From contig JANUWF010001176.1 of NCBI GenBank assembly GCA_026120185.1, positions 5,651,501 through 5,715,500 on the forward strand: a stretch of 64,000 nucleotides of DNA, written 5' to 3'. This document shows, piece by piece, positions 22,641 through 35,666 of the stretch (positions within the stretch are counted from its first letter, which is position 1; each line of letters starts with the position of its first letter). The notes under the pieces are model-generated. The model made no database searches. It worked only from the letters and a program-made list of their open reading frames with translations, and had not been told where the DNA came from. The position numbers and the translations under genes are program-made. Source of the stretch: Voacanga thouarsii (taxonomy: Eukaryota; Streptophyta; Magnoliopsida; Gentianales; Apocynaceae).

Positions 22641-25600
22641 GACAAAAAGACTTACTTAAATTAAGTTTTTGGGCAAGAAGTGAATTTTGCAAGATGTTAT
22701 TTAGGCTTTTGACAGTAAAATCTGACTAAGAAGTCCTGGTATGAAATTTAATTAGTCTTTTACTTAATTTACTATGCAAGTTACTTTTTATCTGTGATTT
22801 TGATATTCATAGCTTCTTAGCTAAATGTGGGAGATTGTTTTGATTCTCTATCAATTCTTTGTCACTTCTAGTCATAACTTTTATGTGTTTACATCTTATC
22901 AAAATTTACTCTGGATATAAGTTATTCAACAGTTATGATATTTGGGGATACCATATTGATATTTCTGTATTATGTTGACTCAATTGGTAAATGAACCTAT
23001 GTTGCTTTCTAATTTTAGCAAATTATTAGTCTCATTGATCAGTTGGAATGGCTTATGATGATAGTTGGCACCTTTATAATTTCGTTCTGAACGCTCAAAC
23101 ACACACACACAGACACAAACACACACACACATTGAGAGCTAAGGTATAAAATTTTGTCTTGTAATGATAAGTTACTATCCTCATTTTCTTTTAAATATAT
23201 ATATAGCATTCTTTTTTACGTCAGATAAGGAAATTGCCCCTTTTTCTCCTTTAGCTATCAGTCATGTTGCTAGATTTTTTGGCTCAATTGTTGCAACTGC
23301 TTCTCATTCTTTTGACACTGCCAAAAATTGGTCATAGTATGATGTGCTTCCAAATGTATGAAACTTTACAATAAAACAACAAAACTATCATGAGTTTACA
23401 TATTAACCTTTTGACTGAAGGGTTGTATTTGGTTCTTTTGACATTTATGTTTCTATTAGCTATTGTTATTGTTACCTCAACAACATTATTTTGATTGGCA
23501 ACATTTCCTTTTCTGTAGAAATAGAATATATGGAAGAATATTCAAAGCTAGTTCCTATGCCATTTCGTCTATCAATCTTAGTTTTTATACTTGATAAATG
23601 GATAAAGTCTAGAATGCCCAGAAACAAAGTTGTAGACCAACCAAAAATGAACCAAACATAAGAGATCAAATTTTGTTCTTTTACAATGTCAAAGTTTGAA
23701 GGTTCCATAAACCCTCAGCAATTACTTCCTATTAGAACCACGTTTATATAATTTCATCATTTAAATGTCTCTTAGCTTTCAAAAGCAAGAAAGAAGGAAC
23801 AAATTTCTTTTCACTTTTCTCTAATCATTTTTATTGTGTATAAATTAGGGAGAGTTGGAGAGATTTCAAACCTTTTCTTTTTCAGATAGTATAGAATATA
23901 GTGGTTTGAGAAAAATGTCTCTCGAAAGTCTCCCTTCTTCTTTTCTTTTTAGATTCATCTATCATCTTCCATTCTCTTTCTCTCAGTCATATCCTGTCAA
24001 TATATTGACTACAAGCTCAACCAACTCTCTTTAGTCTTTACATACATAAAGTTGTTTATCAAGATTTTATAGTAGATATTGATGGTCCATGCAGTAGATA
24101 ATCTATTGCAAAAGGATAACAAAATATGTGCATCGGCTTGAAATTTGCTGCATTCAAAACACTAAAATTTTCTTTATCTTATTTGTTTTTTTAACCATGG
24201 TAAATCTTGACTATACTGCTCCTATTATAGGAGTTGAGATGAGCATCTCTCTGTTAAACACTTCTGCAGTTTGTACCATATAGTAGCATCAAATTTTCAT
24301 AAGCAATAATGAAAATAGCTTGGCTGATACTTAAACTAAAAACTTAAAAATTGAGCATCTATTCATAGGAAAAATGAAAGTTTCTTCTGCAATCTTGACC
24401 ATATTGCAAGTACAATGAGTTAAGAAGAATAAAATTTCAACATTCTTTTCAGCAATAAAATAAATAAACAAGTAGTATCCTAAACCCCATATTGTTTTAC
24501 CAAAAAATCAAGAGTATAAAGTCAATTTTTGTAGGAAAGCCACAAAAGAAAGGCATATGTGGGAATAGAATATTTGAATTACATACAATGATAACAGTTC
24601 TAGCACAAAATTATCTTTCCTATTTTTCTTTTTTCATTTTTTTTAATCTCTATAATCTTAGGTGTTATTATTGGGTTCTAAGACTCTCATTGTGATGCCA
24701 ATTATAAATGAAAATATGGAAGAATATTGTACAATTATCATCTCTTTTTTCATTTGTCTTAGGTTGTTCCATACTTCTACCAATACGTTATTGCTGGATT
24801 AGGAGATAAAGGCAAGCCCTTCATTTCCACAATGGATTCCATTGGAATAAAGTAGGTTATAGAGCTACCGCTCTTTGAAGAATGATCTTGTTCATAGAAC
24901 TAGATTTATGAAGAATATCTAAACCATCATGCATTATGTTATGATGCCAAGACCAACATTATTTGAATAAATGCACAAGTTGTCTGAACTTTATTTTGTA
25001 GTAAAATTGTTTGAGATCTTGCTGGAAATATTGGTCTGCTTGAAATTTTTGACACAAAAAGCATTTTTTGTTGTGTTGCAACTCACCATGTGTATCTTTA
25101 CCATATTAGTAGTTCCATTGCTAATGACTTCACCATTTGTAGAAAATGGAAGATGCTTTTTCCCGTATTGTTATAAAATTCGCTGGCATGTTATGTTAAA
25201 GAAATTTGTTTTCTGATCTGTTAATTTTACACACAAGTATTACACATGGCTCTTGTTTTTTATTGTTCCTTTCCAGGGCTCGCAAACTCACACACCATCT
25301 TTTTGTTATCCCTTCTATATTTTCATATTAGTGAGACAATTTGAGAGCACTTCCACTTTCTTCTCCTTTGCTTCATTTTTTTTAACCTACCATATAGGTT
25401 TCTTGACTGCTTGGCTGCATCTATCCATAGCCATCTAGAGATGCATAAAAACATTTACACTTTGTTCCAGTTACTCATTTTTAAGGTTATGAATGTTGTT
25501 ACAGTTGAGGCAACAAATCGCATAAGCTACTTTAGCAATAAAATCTGTCTTTGGGCAAGAAGAAAACCGTCTTCGACATTTTATTAGTATAAGATAATAT

Positions 25601-26231
25601 TTGTTTTGCAGTCTTTACCATTTTATTAGTTACCTCATTTTTTGTAGTCAAGACATTTCATTTGAATTTTCTCAAAATAATTAGTTTTTTTATGCATCAT
25701 CATTTGTAAGTAACCATATTGAAGGATGCCATGTCACAAATATATCCAAAGTTACAGGTATTGATCTTGCAAATTCAATTTCAAATAGGTAAAATAAAAT
25801 TAAAACAGAGGATAGATTTTTACCCTTCTAACCCTTGGGCACTTCTAAAAGATTATTCCTTTTTCTATCTGCATTTTGAACTTGTTTTTTGAACGTGAAA
25901 GTGGTGTTGAGATGTGATGGGTCTTTTCATAGTAACTAAAAGGATAAAAAATTCAGAACCATTTTAGGACATCTAATTTGTCAATTATCCCCTTCAAACA
26001 AAGCATATAGAATAAGAAAAGTAATTAGTTCTTTGTGGATTACATCTCTTTTTTTTCACAGTGACCTAATTAATACTACTATTTTTTGGATCATCAATCA
26101 AATGTTTTGCTTCTCAATACTTTCACATTATCATTATGTACTTCTATGTTTTCTAATTTGAATGATATATGATCAGTAGAACTCCTTTACATGCATTCCC
26201 AGGTCAATTTTTGTAGTATCTTTATGATATT
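22641..26231 (+). other. CACTA body: intron-like sequence with unassigned exon-like pieces
   Basis: Mostly T-rich, non-coding sequence resembling introns. Two short open stretches stand out. At 23224-23337 the frame reads SPLAISHVARFFGSIVATAS before a stop. At 24763-24850 a 30-codon frame begins VVPYFYQYVIAGLGDKGKPF and is bounded by TTGTCTTAG before and GTAGGT after, like an exon with splice sites. I do not recognise either protein. An AC-rich microsatellite lies at 23097-23131. Confidence 0.4.
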
Positions 26232-27833
26232 TGATCATTGTAGGCATATTTTACTAGCATTTGAGGTTTAAATCCTTTAAATTCATTATAGATGGCTATT
26301 TATATTTCCCATTTCTCCTTATTTGATGCAAATAAACAAAGTTAAAAAAAAAATAGAATTTAAAGGGAAAAAATTGGGAAAGAGCTATAGCACCGTCACC
26401 GTCATTCTGCACGCAGTTGTGTAGAACTAGAATGTCAGGAGTCAAGAATCTAGAGGTCTAGGGCACCATACATCCCACAGCACACAGCACCGTGCATGTC
26501 CAGAAGTCGAAAATAGTAGGAATCTTGAAGTCCGATGGTGCCGTGTAGCATATTAGTCATGGCGTCATGTATGTTTCCAACACATGAAGACTTCAAGAGC
26601 TACAATATTGTTTTGAAGGAAACCTAAAGCATCAGAGCTTGTATGGCAACGTAAAGGCCACCTTCCATGGTGCCATGCAACACCGCAAATGACACATTAG
26701 TTTGCATATTTTAAGGATTTCGGCTACCAACCTATAAATACTCTTTTTCTTTGAAGATAAGCATTGAGAGGCAAGAGAAAACAAAAGAAAACTCTGCAAA
26801 ACCCCCTTGGAATCCCAAGAGAAGGCCAAGAAGAGAGGATCTTAGGTGAATTGAAGAAGAAAAGGGTCACCCAAAGGAAGATTGCAAAGAAGAAGAAGAA
26901 TCCTTGCCTATGAGTTCTTCATTTTAATTCTCTTTAATTTGACTTTGTGGCTACAAAAATTATTTGATTTGAGTTATAATTAAAAGGGTTGTATCTTATA
27001 TTACTCTCGTATATGATTTTTATTTGACTTATTATTATCTATTTTGAGTAATTTATCACTTAATTTTATGGATTGGAATGAAATTTTGGGTAATACTCTT
27101 ATATTGAACTTGAGAAAGAATGTATAAGATGGATTCCCTTCTATTTTAATCCAATAGATTAGTTTTCCCTTGATGAATTTGAGAAAGGAAATGGGAGATT
27201 TAAAACTTAGTGATGGATAAGGTTACCGGGGTCACCTAGAGATAGGGATCCTTTAGCTTTTTGGTTTGGGTTTTGATTTCCCCAACTTTATGCATTCTTG
27301 GATTTGATTCATGTGAATAGAGATATCTTTTAGTTGGGCTCAAGGGTAGGAGATTCATTACTTGAGAAAGAGTGAATTTCAATTTATTTGAAAAATTTTG
27401 CCAATACCTAAATTAGATATTGATTAGTTGAATGATAGTTGATGCTTGGATGTAAATAGGGATTTCCCTTTAATAGCATTTCCAATCCCTTTTTCCTTAT
27501 TTTAATTTTGCTTTGGTGATCTTTTAGTTTTCTCTTGAAAATTAGGTATAGCTTTTTTTGTTCTATTATTGGCCACTTGATTTGTGATAGTTAGTTGTTT
27601 ATAATTTTTTATTTTGATTGATTGTACAATGAAACTTGGGAGAAGGTAGTAGTAGTTGGCATCCTTTCTTTGGGATTTTTTATATTTACCAACCATACTC
27701 TATACTACATGATTGGTATACTTACCCAAAATGTGTATGTATGTGAGTAAAATTGGTATTTTATTTTAAAACTTGGTTAAGCTTTGAATCTATGTTATTT
27801 ACATGGCATAAACAACATACCTAAGCATACACA
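26232..27833 (+). mobile_element. Element F 5' LTR
   Basis: The start is placed at TGATCATTGTAGGC by alignment with the TGATAGGGGC openings of K, L and D (shared TAGCATTTGAGG and TTTGAG blocks). The end near 27831-27833 precedes an Asp-type PBS by about 13 bases. It contains degraded GCACCGTCACCG/GGTGCCGTG modules (26390-26680) and a CCTATAAATA box. The left boundary is uncertain by perhaps 100 bases, and the TSD is unverified. Confidence 0.6.
26733..26740 (+). promoter_or_regulatory. TATA box of F LTR
   Basis: TATAAATA within ACCTATAAATACTC, about 500 bases into the LTR as in H, L and D. Confidence 0.55.
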
Positions 27834-27845
27834 ATAATAAGTTTT

Positions 27846-27863
27846 TGGCACCATTACTGGGGA
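27846..27863 (+). other. F primer-binding site (tRNA-Asp type)
   Basis: TGGCACCATTACTGGGGA is 14 of 18 identical to the Asp-type PBS. Confidence 0.7.
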
Positions 27864-28246
27864 TCGTGCATTAACATCACAAAACCACTTGAGTTTCATT
27901 GATTTAATTGTTATTTTAGTTTGTTTATAGTTTTTATGTTTATCTATGTTAGTAATTTAATAGTGTATGCTTAGTGAAGATACTTTGATTTTATAGACTT
28001 TCATGTGGTTTTATTGATTTTCTATAGAGAATTTACACATTAACTTTTTTTTTGTTATAATTCCTCATATCTAATTATCCATATTTGTGTTATTTTAATT
28101 TGAGTAGTAGTTGATTTTTCTTGGTTTACTTTGTATAAATTTTTTTGCGTGTATGCATAGAAGAGTTTAAGGTAAGGCATTGGTTAATTTTGATAGTGAA
28201 ATAGAAAGAACCATTAGGAAGTTATGTAGAGAACAAAAGGAAAAAA

Positions 28247-31200
28247 TGTAACACCCTATATTTTCATAACGTAGTGGGCTATAACTTTGTAAGATATCGC
28301 CCCATCTAATTGCTCAGACAAGGAGTCTTTATAACAAATTTCACTGAACAGGTAGCAGTTTTTTTTTTAAAATAGAAAAGTACAAGAATTTAGCTTCTGA
28401 TATATATACTCACTAGTATAACAAATCCAAGATGTAGCATGAGCCTCTGGGAGTTCACCGCACTTTCGCTGCGCCTTTAATCCTAAATTTCTCAAAAGAG
28501 ATAACACACATGTGAGTGAAAGGCTCAGTGAGTCCCGTATGTGCTAGTGTTTTCAACTGAAAGGATCTCATGAAGAATAATCTCAGCATAAGCTAGTTCT
28601 AAAAATTCTCATGTGAAAACATTCCCAAAACAAGTATTCTGGATTTCGAGTGAAAACATACTCATTCAAGTATTCAAGAATTCCAGTATAAGAGATTCTG
28701 ATTCAAGTATTCAAGTATTGTCAGTGCTTACGCTAAGTATTCAAATTAGTATACACGCCAAGTATTCAAGTCAGTGCTTATGCCAAGTATTCAAGTTAGT
28801 GCTTACGCCAAGTATTTAAGTTAGTGAGTACACCAAGTATTTAGTGCATACGCCAAGTATTCAAATTAGTGCATATGCCAAGTATTCAAGTTAGTGCTTA
28901 TGCCAAGTAGTCAAGTTAGTAGGTACGCTAAGTATTCAAGGTAGTGCTTACACCAAGTAATCAAGTTTGTCATGTATTAGATTCAAAAATTGACAGATTC
29001 AAGAATTCAATATTCATATTGTTCATCATGTTTCCAAATCCATTTAGAAAGTTCGCACTTGAACACATCAGGAAACCATTTTTCATATCAAGAAAACACT
29101 TTACCAAAGCCAGGATTTGGAAATTGAAAACATCACATAGATATTTCATGTCCAAGATATTCAAGAAATTGAGTGCTTAATAATGCTTTCAAACTTAAGT
29201 GTAACATTCATCTCATAATATAACAAGAAAGTATTAACTATATCAGGAAAATACATGATCGTTTCAGGAAAACACTTAGCTAAAATAAGATTTAAAAAGC
29301 AGTGGGACTCACATCTTGTCCTAACTCAATGTGATGACATATATAGTACTCTTAGTCCTTTATGAAGCTTTGAAGATAAATGACCTATATCAAGAGTCAT
29401 TCCAATCCTCACTTATCATTCTAAGGTACGACTAATACAAAACTATTATGTGAATAGAAAATATTCTATTTTCTTCTTTCTCACTTCTTCCAACCAAAAT
29501 GAGATAAATACTTGGAATGATCAAAGCCTCATTAATTCATTTCTCATCTCTTTGTTCAAACAAATATCCAAGGTTTTCGTATGTTCTTGGGATCTCTTTT
29601 TCATCCATTAACACCAATAGAACAATACTTGAATTCATTTCTTGCTAAACAAAATCCCGCACTTCTTCATTCTTGTCACACTTGTTTGTTTATATCATAA
29701 CTTTTGATTCATAAGTCCAATTGATGTCAAACACATTCCAAAATATCCTCAAGACATTATTTTACTATTTCCAATTCATGAACCATTAATTTTCCTTCTT
29801 ATATCACTCAGTTTTGCATACAATATCTCAGCTTCCCAATCTCATTGCTGTTTTGGCAGCTTGTGATATTTTCATCATAACGTTTTACTTAGAACTCAAA
29901 ATCATGTAAAATTGGTCCCAAAATAATCCTAAGACATTTATATATGATGTTCAAAATGAAAAATCCAATTTATACAATTTTTTTGTTTTTCAAGGCTGCT
30001 CAGGATTTCATCCAAACAGAATTTCTATTTTTGTTTCATTTCTTCACACCATCTATTCTACCTTAATCCTAACGACTATATAACACTTAAACCATCTTAA
30101 ATTCCATCATAATTGCCTTAAATTCTCTGATTTTCAAAGTTACTTAGCCCCGAAAAATCACACTTTCCATCATCAAGTTCAACAAGTGCAAACAACAGCA
30201 TTAGCAATTCATTTTCTTCAACAATTAATTCCATCTTTCCTTTCCATTTCTTACACCTTCTTGTGCAGTCATGAACTATCAATTAAACCACCATTAAAAC
30301 ACTTCATCTATCATATAAAACATAGTATATAGCTTCTCCAATCAGCAAGTATACAACACACACAAAACAGCCCCGAAACATATCAATTGTCCAAGTATTT
30401 CTCATAGTTCTCATGAATTTCTCAATAAAATTAATTAATACCAAAATAATCCTCACAATTTAACCTACAATTTTAATTCAAGGAGTATGATATTTTACCT
30501 TGTATGTGGGATCTCTTGGCTTGATTTTGCTTCAAGAACACACGCACTTCTCTTTCTCTTTTCTAATTTTTCTTGATTTTTCTCAATTTTCTCTTATTTT
30601 CTCTCTTTTGCTTCTCTCTTTATTTTCTCCCTCATAGCTGCACAAAATCTTCCTATTTTCACAGCATTTCCACCACCATTTGCTGGTCAAAATTGTGACA
30701 AAATTGGTAACACATTGTAGCTAACTTTACATATGTTATTTTCTCAAATTTCCACCATTTTTCTTATTATTTCTTAATCTTATTTAATAAGCTTTTCTAA
30801 TTACATAATTCCATAAATATTTCACTCCTCTAATGGTGTTTTGACACTTGGTTCCATCCACCAATCATATTCGGCCACTTGTTTCAATTTCGACCGCATT
30901 TTAGAATTTTCTCAGAAACAACAAAAATTCGGGTCCGTATTGGAAAAATATTTTATTCCTCCAATAAATTCTATAAATTTCACTAAATTCAATGGTAACA
31001 TTAAAAATCTTCAATTCTTTCTCGATCCTGTAAAATTTACGGTCAAAATCCCGGTCACGGTTAAAATTCTAAAAATGCCCCTAATACCTCCGATAGCTTA
31101 ATTTATACCAAAATACTTATCTCATTACACTGTTCAATTTTTGTTCTTAATGTACCCTTAAATTCCCATTCTACTAGAAGTAGTCGCAATTTTAAGATTT

Positions 31201-31397
31201 AGGGTATGTGTAGAACAAATTAAAAAATTCTATTCAGGTCCCCATAATTTCAAATTTTCAATAATGCCCTTAAATATGTTTATCATACCAAAACGTTCAT
31301 CTCATTATACTAATCATTTCTTGTTCTGGCATTTATACGAATTCTTATTATATACATAGTAGTAACCGATTAAAATACAAAAGTGAGGGTTATTACA
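28247..31397 (+). mobile_element. Solo LTR G (3.15 kb)
   Basis: TGTAACACCCTATA at the start, GAGGGTTATTACA at the end. The flanks are A-runs (six A's before, four after), consistent with a TSD of A's that cannot be phased exactly. It shares the GATATCGCCCCATCT / GGGGTCTTTATAAC-like opening with the A/B/C family, but the rest differs. It contains a 25-bp minisatellite (28731-28970) and the CTCAGTGAGTCCC motif near 28525 that matches CTCAGTAAG in LTR A. It is inserted in the F gag, whose alignment with the D gag continues on both sides. Confidence 0.8.
28731..28970 (+). repeat. 25-bp minisatellite in LTR G
   Basis: About ten imperfect units of consensus CCAAGTATTCAAGTTAGTGCTTACG; the fifth unit is about five bases shorter. 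Units are directly adjacent with no spacers, so it is not CRISPR-like. Confidence 0.85.
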
Positions 31398-32676
31398 AAA
31401 AGCCTTAAAAAATTTTGACCAATCAGATACTTCAAGTGAATTCGGTGTAAAAATAGAAGTTAACTAAGGTGAAAATGGAAATGAACATGGAAATGGGAGA
31501 AGGACAATAGATGAGTATGCTAGACCTACTATGTCTAGAGCAAATTCATCTATTGTGAGACTTAGAGTAGATGCTAATAATTTTGAAATCAAATCTAATT
31601 TTAACTAGATAATTTATCAAATGATTCAATTTGATGGTTTGTTGGATGAAGACCCTAAAGCCCATTAAGCCTCTTTCTTGGAAATTTGTGACACATCTAA
31701 ACTAAATGGATTATCAGAGGATGCAATTAGGTTGAGATTATTTCCATTCCCTTTGAGAGATCATGTGAAATCAAGGTTGAAATCATTACCTACGGGTTCT
31801 ATTACCACTTAGGAGCAATTGGCTGAGAAATTCCTTACTAAGTATTTTCCTCCTGCTAGAGTGGCTAAGCTAAAAAATGATATCTTTTCATTCTCTCAAT
31901 TGGATGGAGAAACAATTCATGATGCCTGGGAAAGATTTAAGGAATTGATTAGAAAATGCCCTCAACACGATTTTGAACATGGGCTGTAAATGTTAACTTT
32001 TTCCAATTGATTGCATTTCTCTTCAAAACAAATAGTGGATGCATCGTCAGTAGAAACTGCTTCATCTAAGACCCCAAAAGAGCTTTTTGACCTAATGGAA
32101 CGTATCTCGTTGAACAACAATTCTTGGAGAATGCAAATATCAAGGGCCAAGATGACTATGGGACCTCAAAAATAAGTAATGAGCTGTGACTTTTGTGGTA
32201 GAGAGCACCTAAATTATAAGTGTCAAGGAATAGGAGATGGGAGTGAGCAATATGAGCAAGTAGATTATGTGGGCAATCAAAGATAGGATAATCTACCACT
32301 TGGAAATACCTACAACCTTAATTGGAGAAATCATCCAAACTTCTCTTAAAGAGGTCAAAGACAAGGCCAAATGAGACCCCATGCTAGACAAGCTAACTTT
32401 GCTTCAAGACCACAATTACCCTTACCTTTTCGTGCATCTTTTCTACTTTTTCAAGCCCACCCAAAACTATCTTTAGAAGAACTTGTTGTAAAATTTATTA
32501 ACTTCATGGGCAACTGTTTCCAAAATATTGAAAGTTCAATAAGAAATCAAGAGGCATCCATCCATAATCTTGAAAATCAAATTGGACAATTAACTAAGAT
32601 AGTTTTCGTAAGACCTTTGGGAACCATGCCAGCCAATATAGAAGGAAATCCATGCAAAAGGTACGAAAAATCTTAA

Positions 32677-32973
32677 TCCTTTTTACTCTTTTCTATGCAC
32701 ATGAATAATGTTTATATTATTTATTTCTTTTAACCTATGGCTTTGTTTCATCTTTAGTTATGATCTTGTTTATATATTATGCATAGGTTATGTCATTTTG
32801 ATTTGAGTCTATTGATTATAAATATCGCTTGTAGTGTTTTATTTACTTTAATTTCACATTACAAAAAAAGGTGAATGTGTATTTTCTGGAATTGCATGGC
32901 GTGCTAGACCTTATAATCCATGGCACCATGCCATTCAAAACTATAGAAAAATTAAAAGTTCTTAGATGCCAAT
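32677..32973 (+). other. F spacer between gag and ORF2
   Basis: Non-coding AT-rich sequence. It contains a degraded GCATGGCGTGC ... CATGGCACCATGCC segment (32895-32935) that looks like a relic of the GGCGCC-type modules in the LTRs. The equivalent spacer in D (45950-46770) is much longer. Confidence 0.5.
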
Positions 32974-33554
32974 ATGGATGCTAAAAAGCAGAGAAATTTA
33001 AGGAACGTTGACACGATAGCGAGTGGAATTCCAATCTACCTATCTAGGAAGCTATTGGCTACTATTCTAGGAGTGAGAGATGAGGGGACTTCGGTTGAGA
33101 TTGACACCTACAATAAGAAGTTGGTCTTAGATGTTAAGCGGAAGTTTCATGATGCTAGGGCTAAGCTCATTTGGTGTATCGCCTAGCTCGACAGGCTGAG
33201 GTCTTACATGTGATTGACCTCTCTCCTCAGTATAGATTGGTGATTTTTCTCTTGGGCTTTAATCTAGTCCCAAGAATGAGTGGGTTCAATGATAGGAGAA
33301 TGGTATATATATATCTCTTGTACAGGTTTATCCACCTTCAATCTATCCCTTTAGCTTCTTTGATCATTTTTTTCATGTAAGATGTTATTTTCTCTACCCA
33401 CACCCTCCAAAGCCTTTGCCTTTCCCCTGGTGATTACCAAGATATTTCAGCACTTCCATATGCCTTTGTTTAGGGAGTTAGCCATCACAACCATCACTAG
33501 TGAGATAGTGACATACAAGATATTGGTGAGTTGTAGGTATAGCTATGATGAGAA
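32974..33554 (+). pseudogene. F ORF2 remnant, cut by copia-1
   Basis: Homologous along its length to D ORF2 (46771-47889). Matching blocks are SGIPIYLSRKLLATILGV against KGIPIVITQNQLANLLQV, FNLVPRMSGFNDRRMVYIYL against FNVVPCASGFNETRLIDIYI, and KAFAFPLVITKI against KAFVFPLVIMKI. It has one frameshift near 33171 and a TAA near 33377. The frame reaches SCRYSYDEN and ends at 33554, exactly where copia-1 begins. The protein resembles the plant-specific domain databases call putative plant transposon protein (from memory); its role is unknown. Confidence 0.7.
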
Positions 33555-34507
33555 TGTTGGGGATGTGCCCTAAATAAATTATATTTATACTATTGTCATT
33601 ATATATTTTGTAAATATGCACATTTCCCTCCATGCCCCTTAGAACTCCCGTCTAACTATTCATTACGTATTATTCGTATTTTTGGATTGTTTTGAACAGT
33701 GCATAGCATGGCCCATTTTACTTAATATGATTGGCAAGTTTTATTTTGGTTGTTTTTAGTTATAATATTTTAAATATAGCCTGTGTGTCATTTTTCATTG
33801 TTGTAAACTTGTAATTGCATTCTAGAATAGGAATTATTTTATTCATTGTAAAAGAAGACGGAGGCCTACCACTACAACAAAAAAGGAGTATGCTTAAGGC
33901 ATTGAAGAATGCTCAAGAGTTTATTTACTTAGATTGACCACTTTGATCTTCACTTTGCTCGTGAAGATCAATATAGCTTATGGGCCATGCTATGTCATTT
34001 TTATTTATGTCACTTTTGCTTATATTTATATTTATATGCAAATGTGATATATTTATATTCGTATTTACTACAACCAAAAGGATTTCAAACTAAAATATTA
34101 AGTTTTAAATGCCTTCAAAAATCAAACACTTGTCATTATTTGGATCATTATATTGTTATTCCTACCAAAGTAGGATGATTTTGGCTATCTAGGTGAGATA
34201 AGATAGAAAATGATTTTCTATATGTTTGTTATGGTTTGAATTAACTGGGCTATCAAAACAATTTTGGGCGTTGGGCATTTTGTGAGATTTTATAGCAGGG
34301 ACATATGATGTCAATCTCATTAAAAGTTTTATTTAATTGTAAGATTGAAGCCAAAGCTTACTTATGATTATTATAAAATAAATTTAAAAAAGGTTTTATT
34401 TTAAGAAACATCAAGAAGTTGAATTTTCAAAAGTTTAAATGCTTTTAGTAGGAGTTTTTTTTTTTTTAATTAAAGCCTCAAAATTAATTACTTTGCATAT
34501 TTTTTAT
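33555..34507 (+). mobile_element. Copia-1 5' LTR and leader
   Basis: Begins TGTTGGGGATGTGCCCTAAA, a start typical of plant copia LTRs, directly after the broken F ORF2. The region 34260-34420 (GGGCATTTTGTGAGATTTTA, then an AAGATTGAAGCC block) looks like U3/U5 of the same kind. The LTR 3' end and the PBS are not clear. Flank 33550-33554 (gagaa) is the expected TSD; the matching copy would lie right of the window. The copy is old and decayed. Confidence 0.6.
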
Positions 34508-35666
34508 GTAGATAATAACAACAAATAGTTGGAATAACTCATTGTATTTGTGCTCGAGAAAGACAAGCTTAGTGGGACTAACTTTCTTGATTGGGCATGT
34601 AACTTCAGAATCATTCTTAAGCAAGAAAAAAGCTCTATGTTCTTGAAAATCCTATTCCTCCTGGTCTAGCAAATAACACTCTAAGAGCTAAAAAAGATGC
34701 TTATAGTAAGTACAAAGATAACTCTAACGTTGTCACTTGCCTTATGCAAAAAACCATGAACTTTGAACTTCAAAAATAGTTTGAAGAAGCAGAGGCATAT
34801 TGAAGGATCAAAAAGGAAAAAATCAAAGAAAACGCAGCGGAAAATTTTTCAGTTTTCCAAGCCACATCCAGGAGAGAGTACTTACTTTTCCTTATTGATC
34901 GCGGATTAACCAAAAAGGGACCGGGTTACACTAGAACCTCTAGTGTTAGAATGGGGGAAGGATACGTCTGCTATTCAATTGGAACTCCCGCCAATCTTCT
35001 ACTCCTACGCATTAAGCGTCTCTAAGCTTCTTCTCTTCGTCTTCTGGAATATGACTCTTCCTTTCTCTAGGCATTAACTTGGTGAGAGCTCCTTTTGGAT
35101 AAACAATAACACTCTTCTAGAGAGGAGGAAGAGAAAAGACGTCACCCAGAGAGAAAAAGAGAGATGGTACACTTGAGAGAGAGAACTCAGGAAAAACCAC
35201 ATTCATTTTTTTTTCTCACTCTTCTTCTATTTTTCGGCTAGCACTTAAGGCTTCATTAAACCCTAATGGCCAAAAACATTAAGCCCTAGTGGGCTTGGTG
35301 TTGTGCTCCAGAACCAATCCAAGACTAGATCAATCCTCTTCATTAATTAATTATCTTTTCTGGGCTTCATTAAATACACAAGACTAATTAATTAATTTTA
35401 ATTGGACTCTTAATATATGTCAACATATATTAGCCCAATTAATTAATTTATTCCAACGTAATTCTCTTATTTAATTAATTATCTTTTCTGGGCCTTGTTA
35501 AAACCTAAGACCAATTAATTAATTCTAATTGGACTCTTAGAATAAATTTTATTTTTCTTCCAAATAATTATCCATTAAACCCAGATTGTGTCTGAACAAC
35601 ACTAATGTAACTTGAGCTACTCTGGGGACCAAGAGACATTATTCATGGCTATTAAAATGTCCAAAA

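Larger units (their letters stand above)
21273..26231 (+). mobile_element. CACTA-type transposon, left end and body
   Basis: The copia-4 RT frame breaks at CACTATAAGAAAAAGTGACA, the typical plant CACTA/EnSpm terminus (usually CACTACAAGAAAAA), preceded by a possible 3-bp TSD aca (21270-21272). The next 250 bases hold repeated TGACA/TGACG words in both orientations, as in subterminal regions. No transposase is recognised. The body carries exons of a TST sugar transporter and other exon-like pieces among T-rich, intron-like sequence. The right terminus is not seen before gypsy element F starts near 26232, so F and all nested within it may lie inside this element. Confidence 0.6.
28157..32676 (+). 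pseudogene. F gag remnant, split by solo LTR G
   Basis: The N-terminus (28157-28246) parallels the D gag start; the frame is cut by solo LTR G and continues from 31398. Around 31640-31970 lies the gag core ([80 protein letters not shown]), the plant gypsy retrotransposon-gag pattern. A zinc knuckle CDFCGREHLNYKC is at 32185-32223. The C-terminus has the family's LENQIGQLTK block near 32570. Stops include TAG at the TGG position of SITTW. The intact gag would form the particle packaging element RNA. No pol follows. Confidence 0.85.

Noticed and set aside
28731..28970. Regular repeat array considered as CRISPR-like
   Set aside because: Units are adjacent with no unique spacers, and this is plant DNA.
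33872..33890. CACTACAACAAAAAAGG, which resembles a CACTA terminus
   Set aside because: It sits inside the copia-1 LTR/leader with no subterminal repeats and no matching right end seen.
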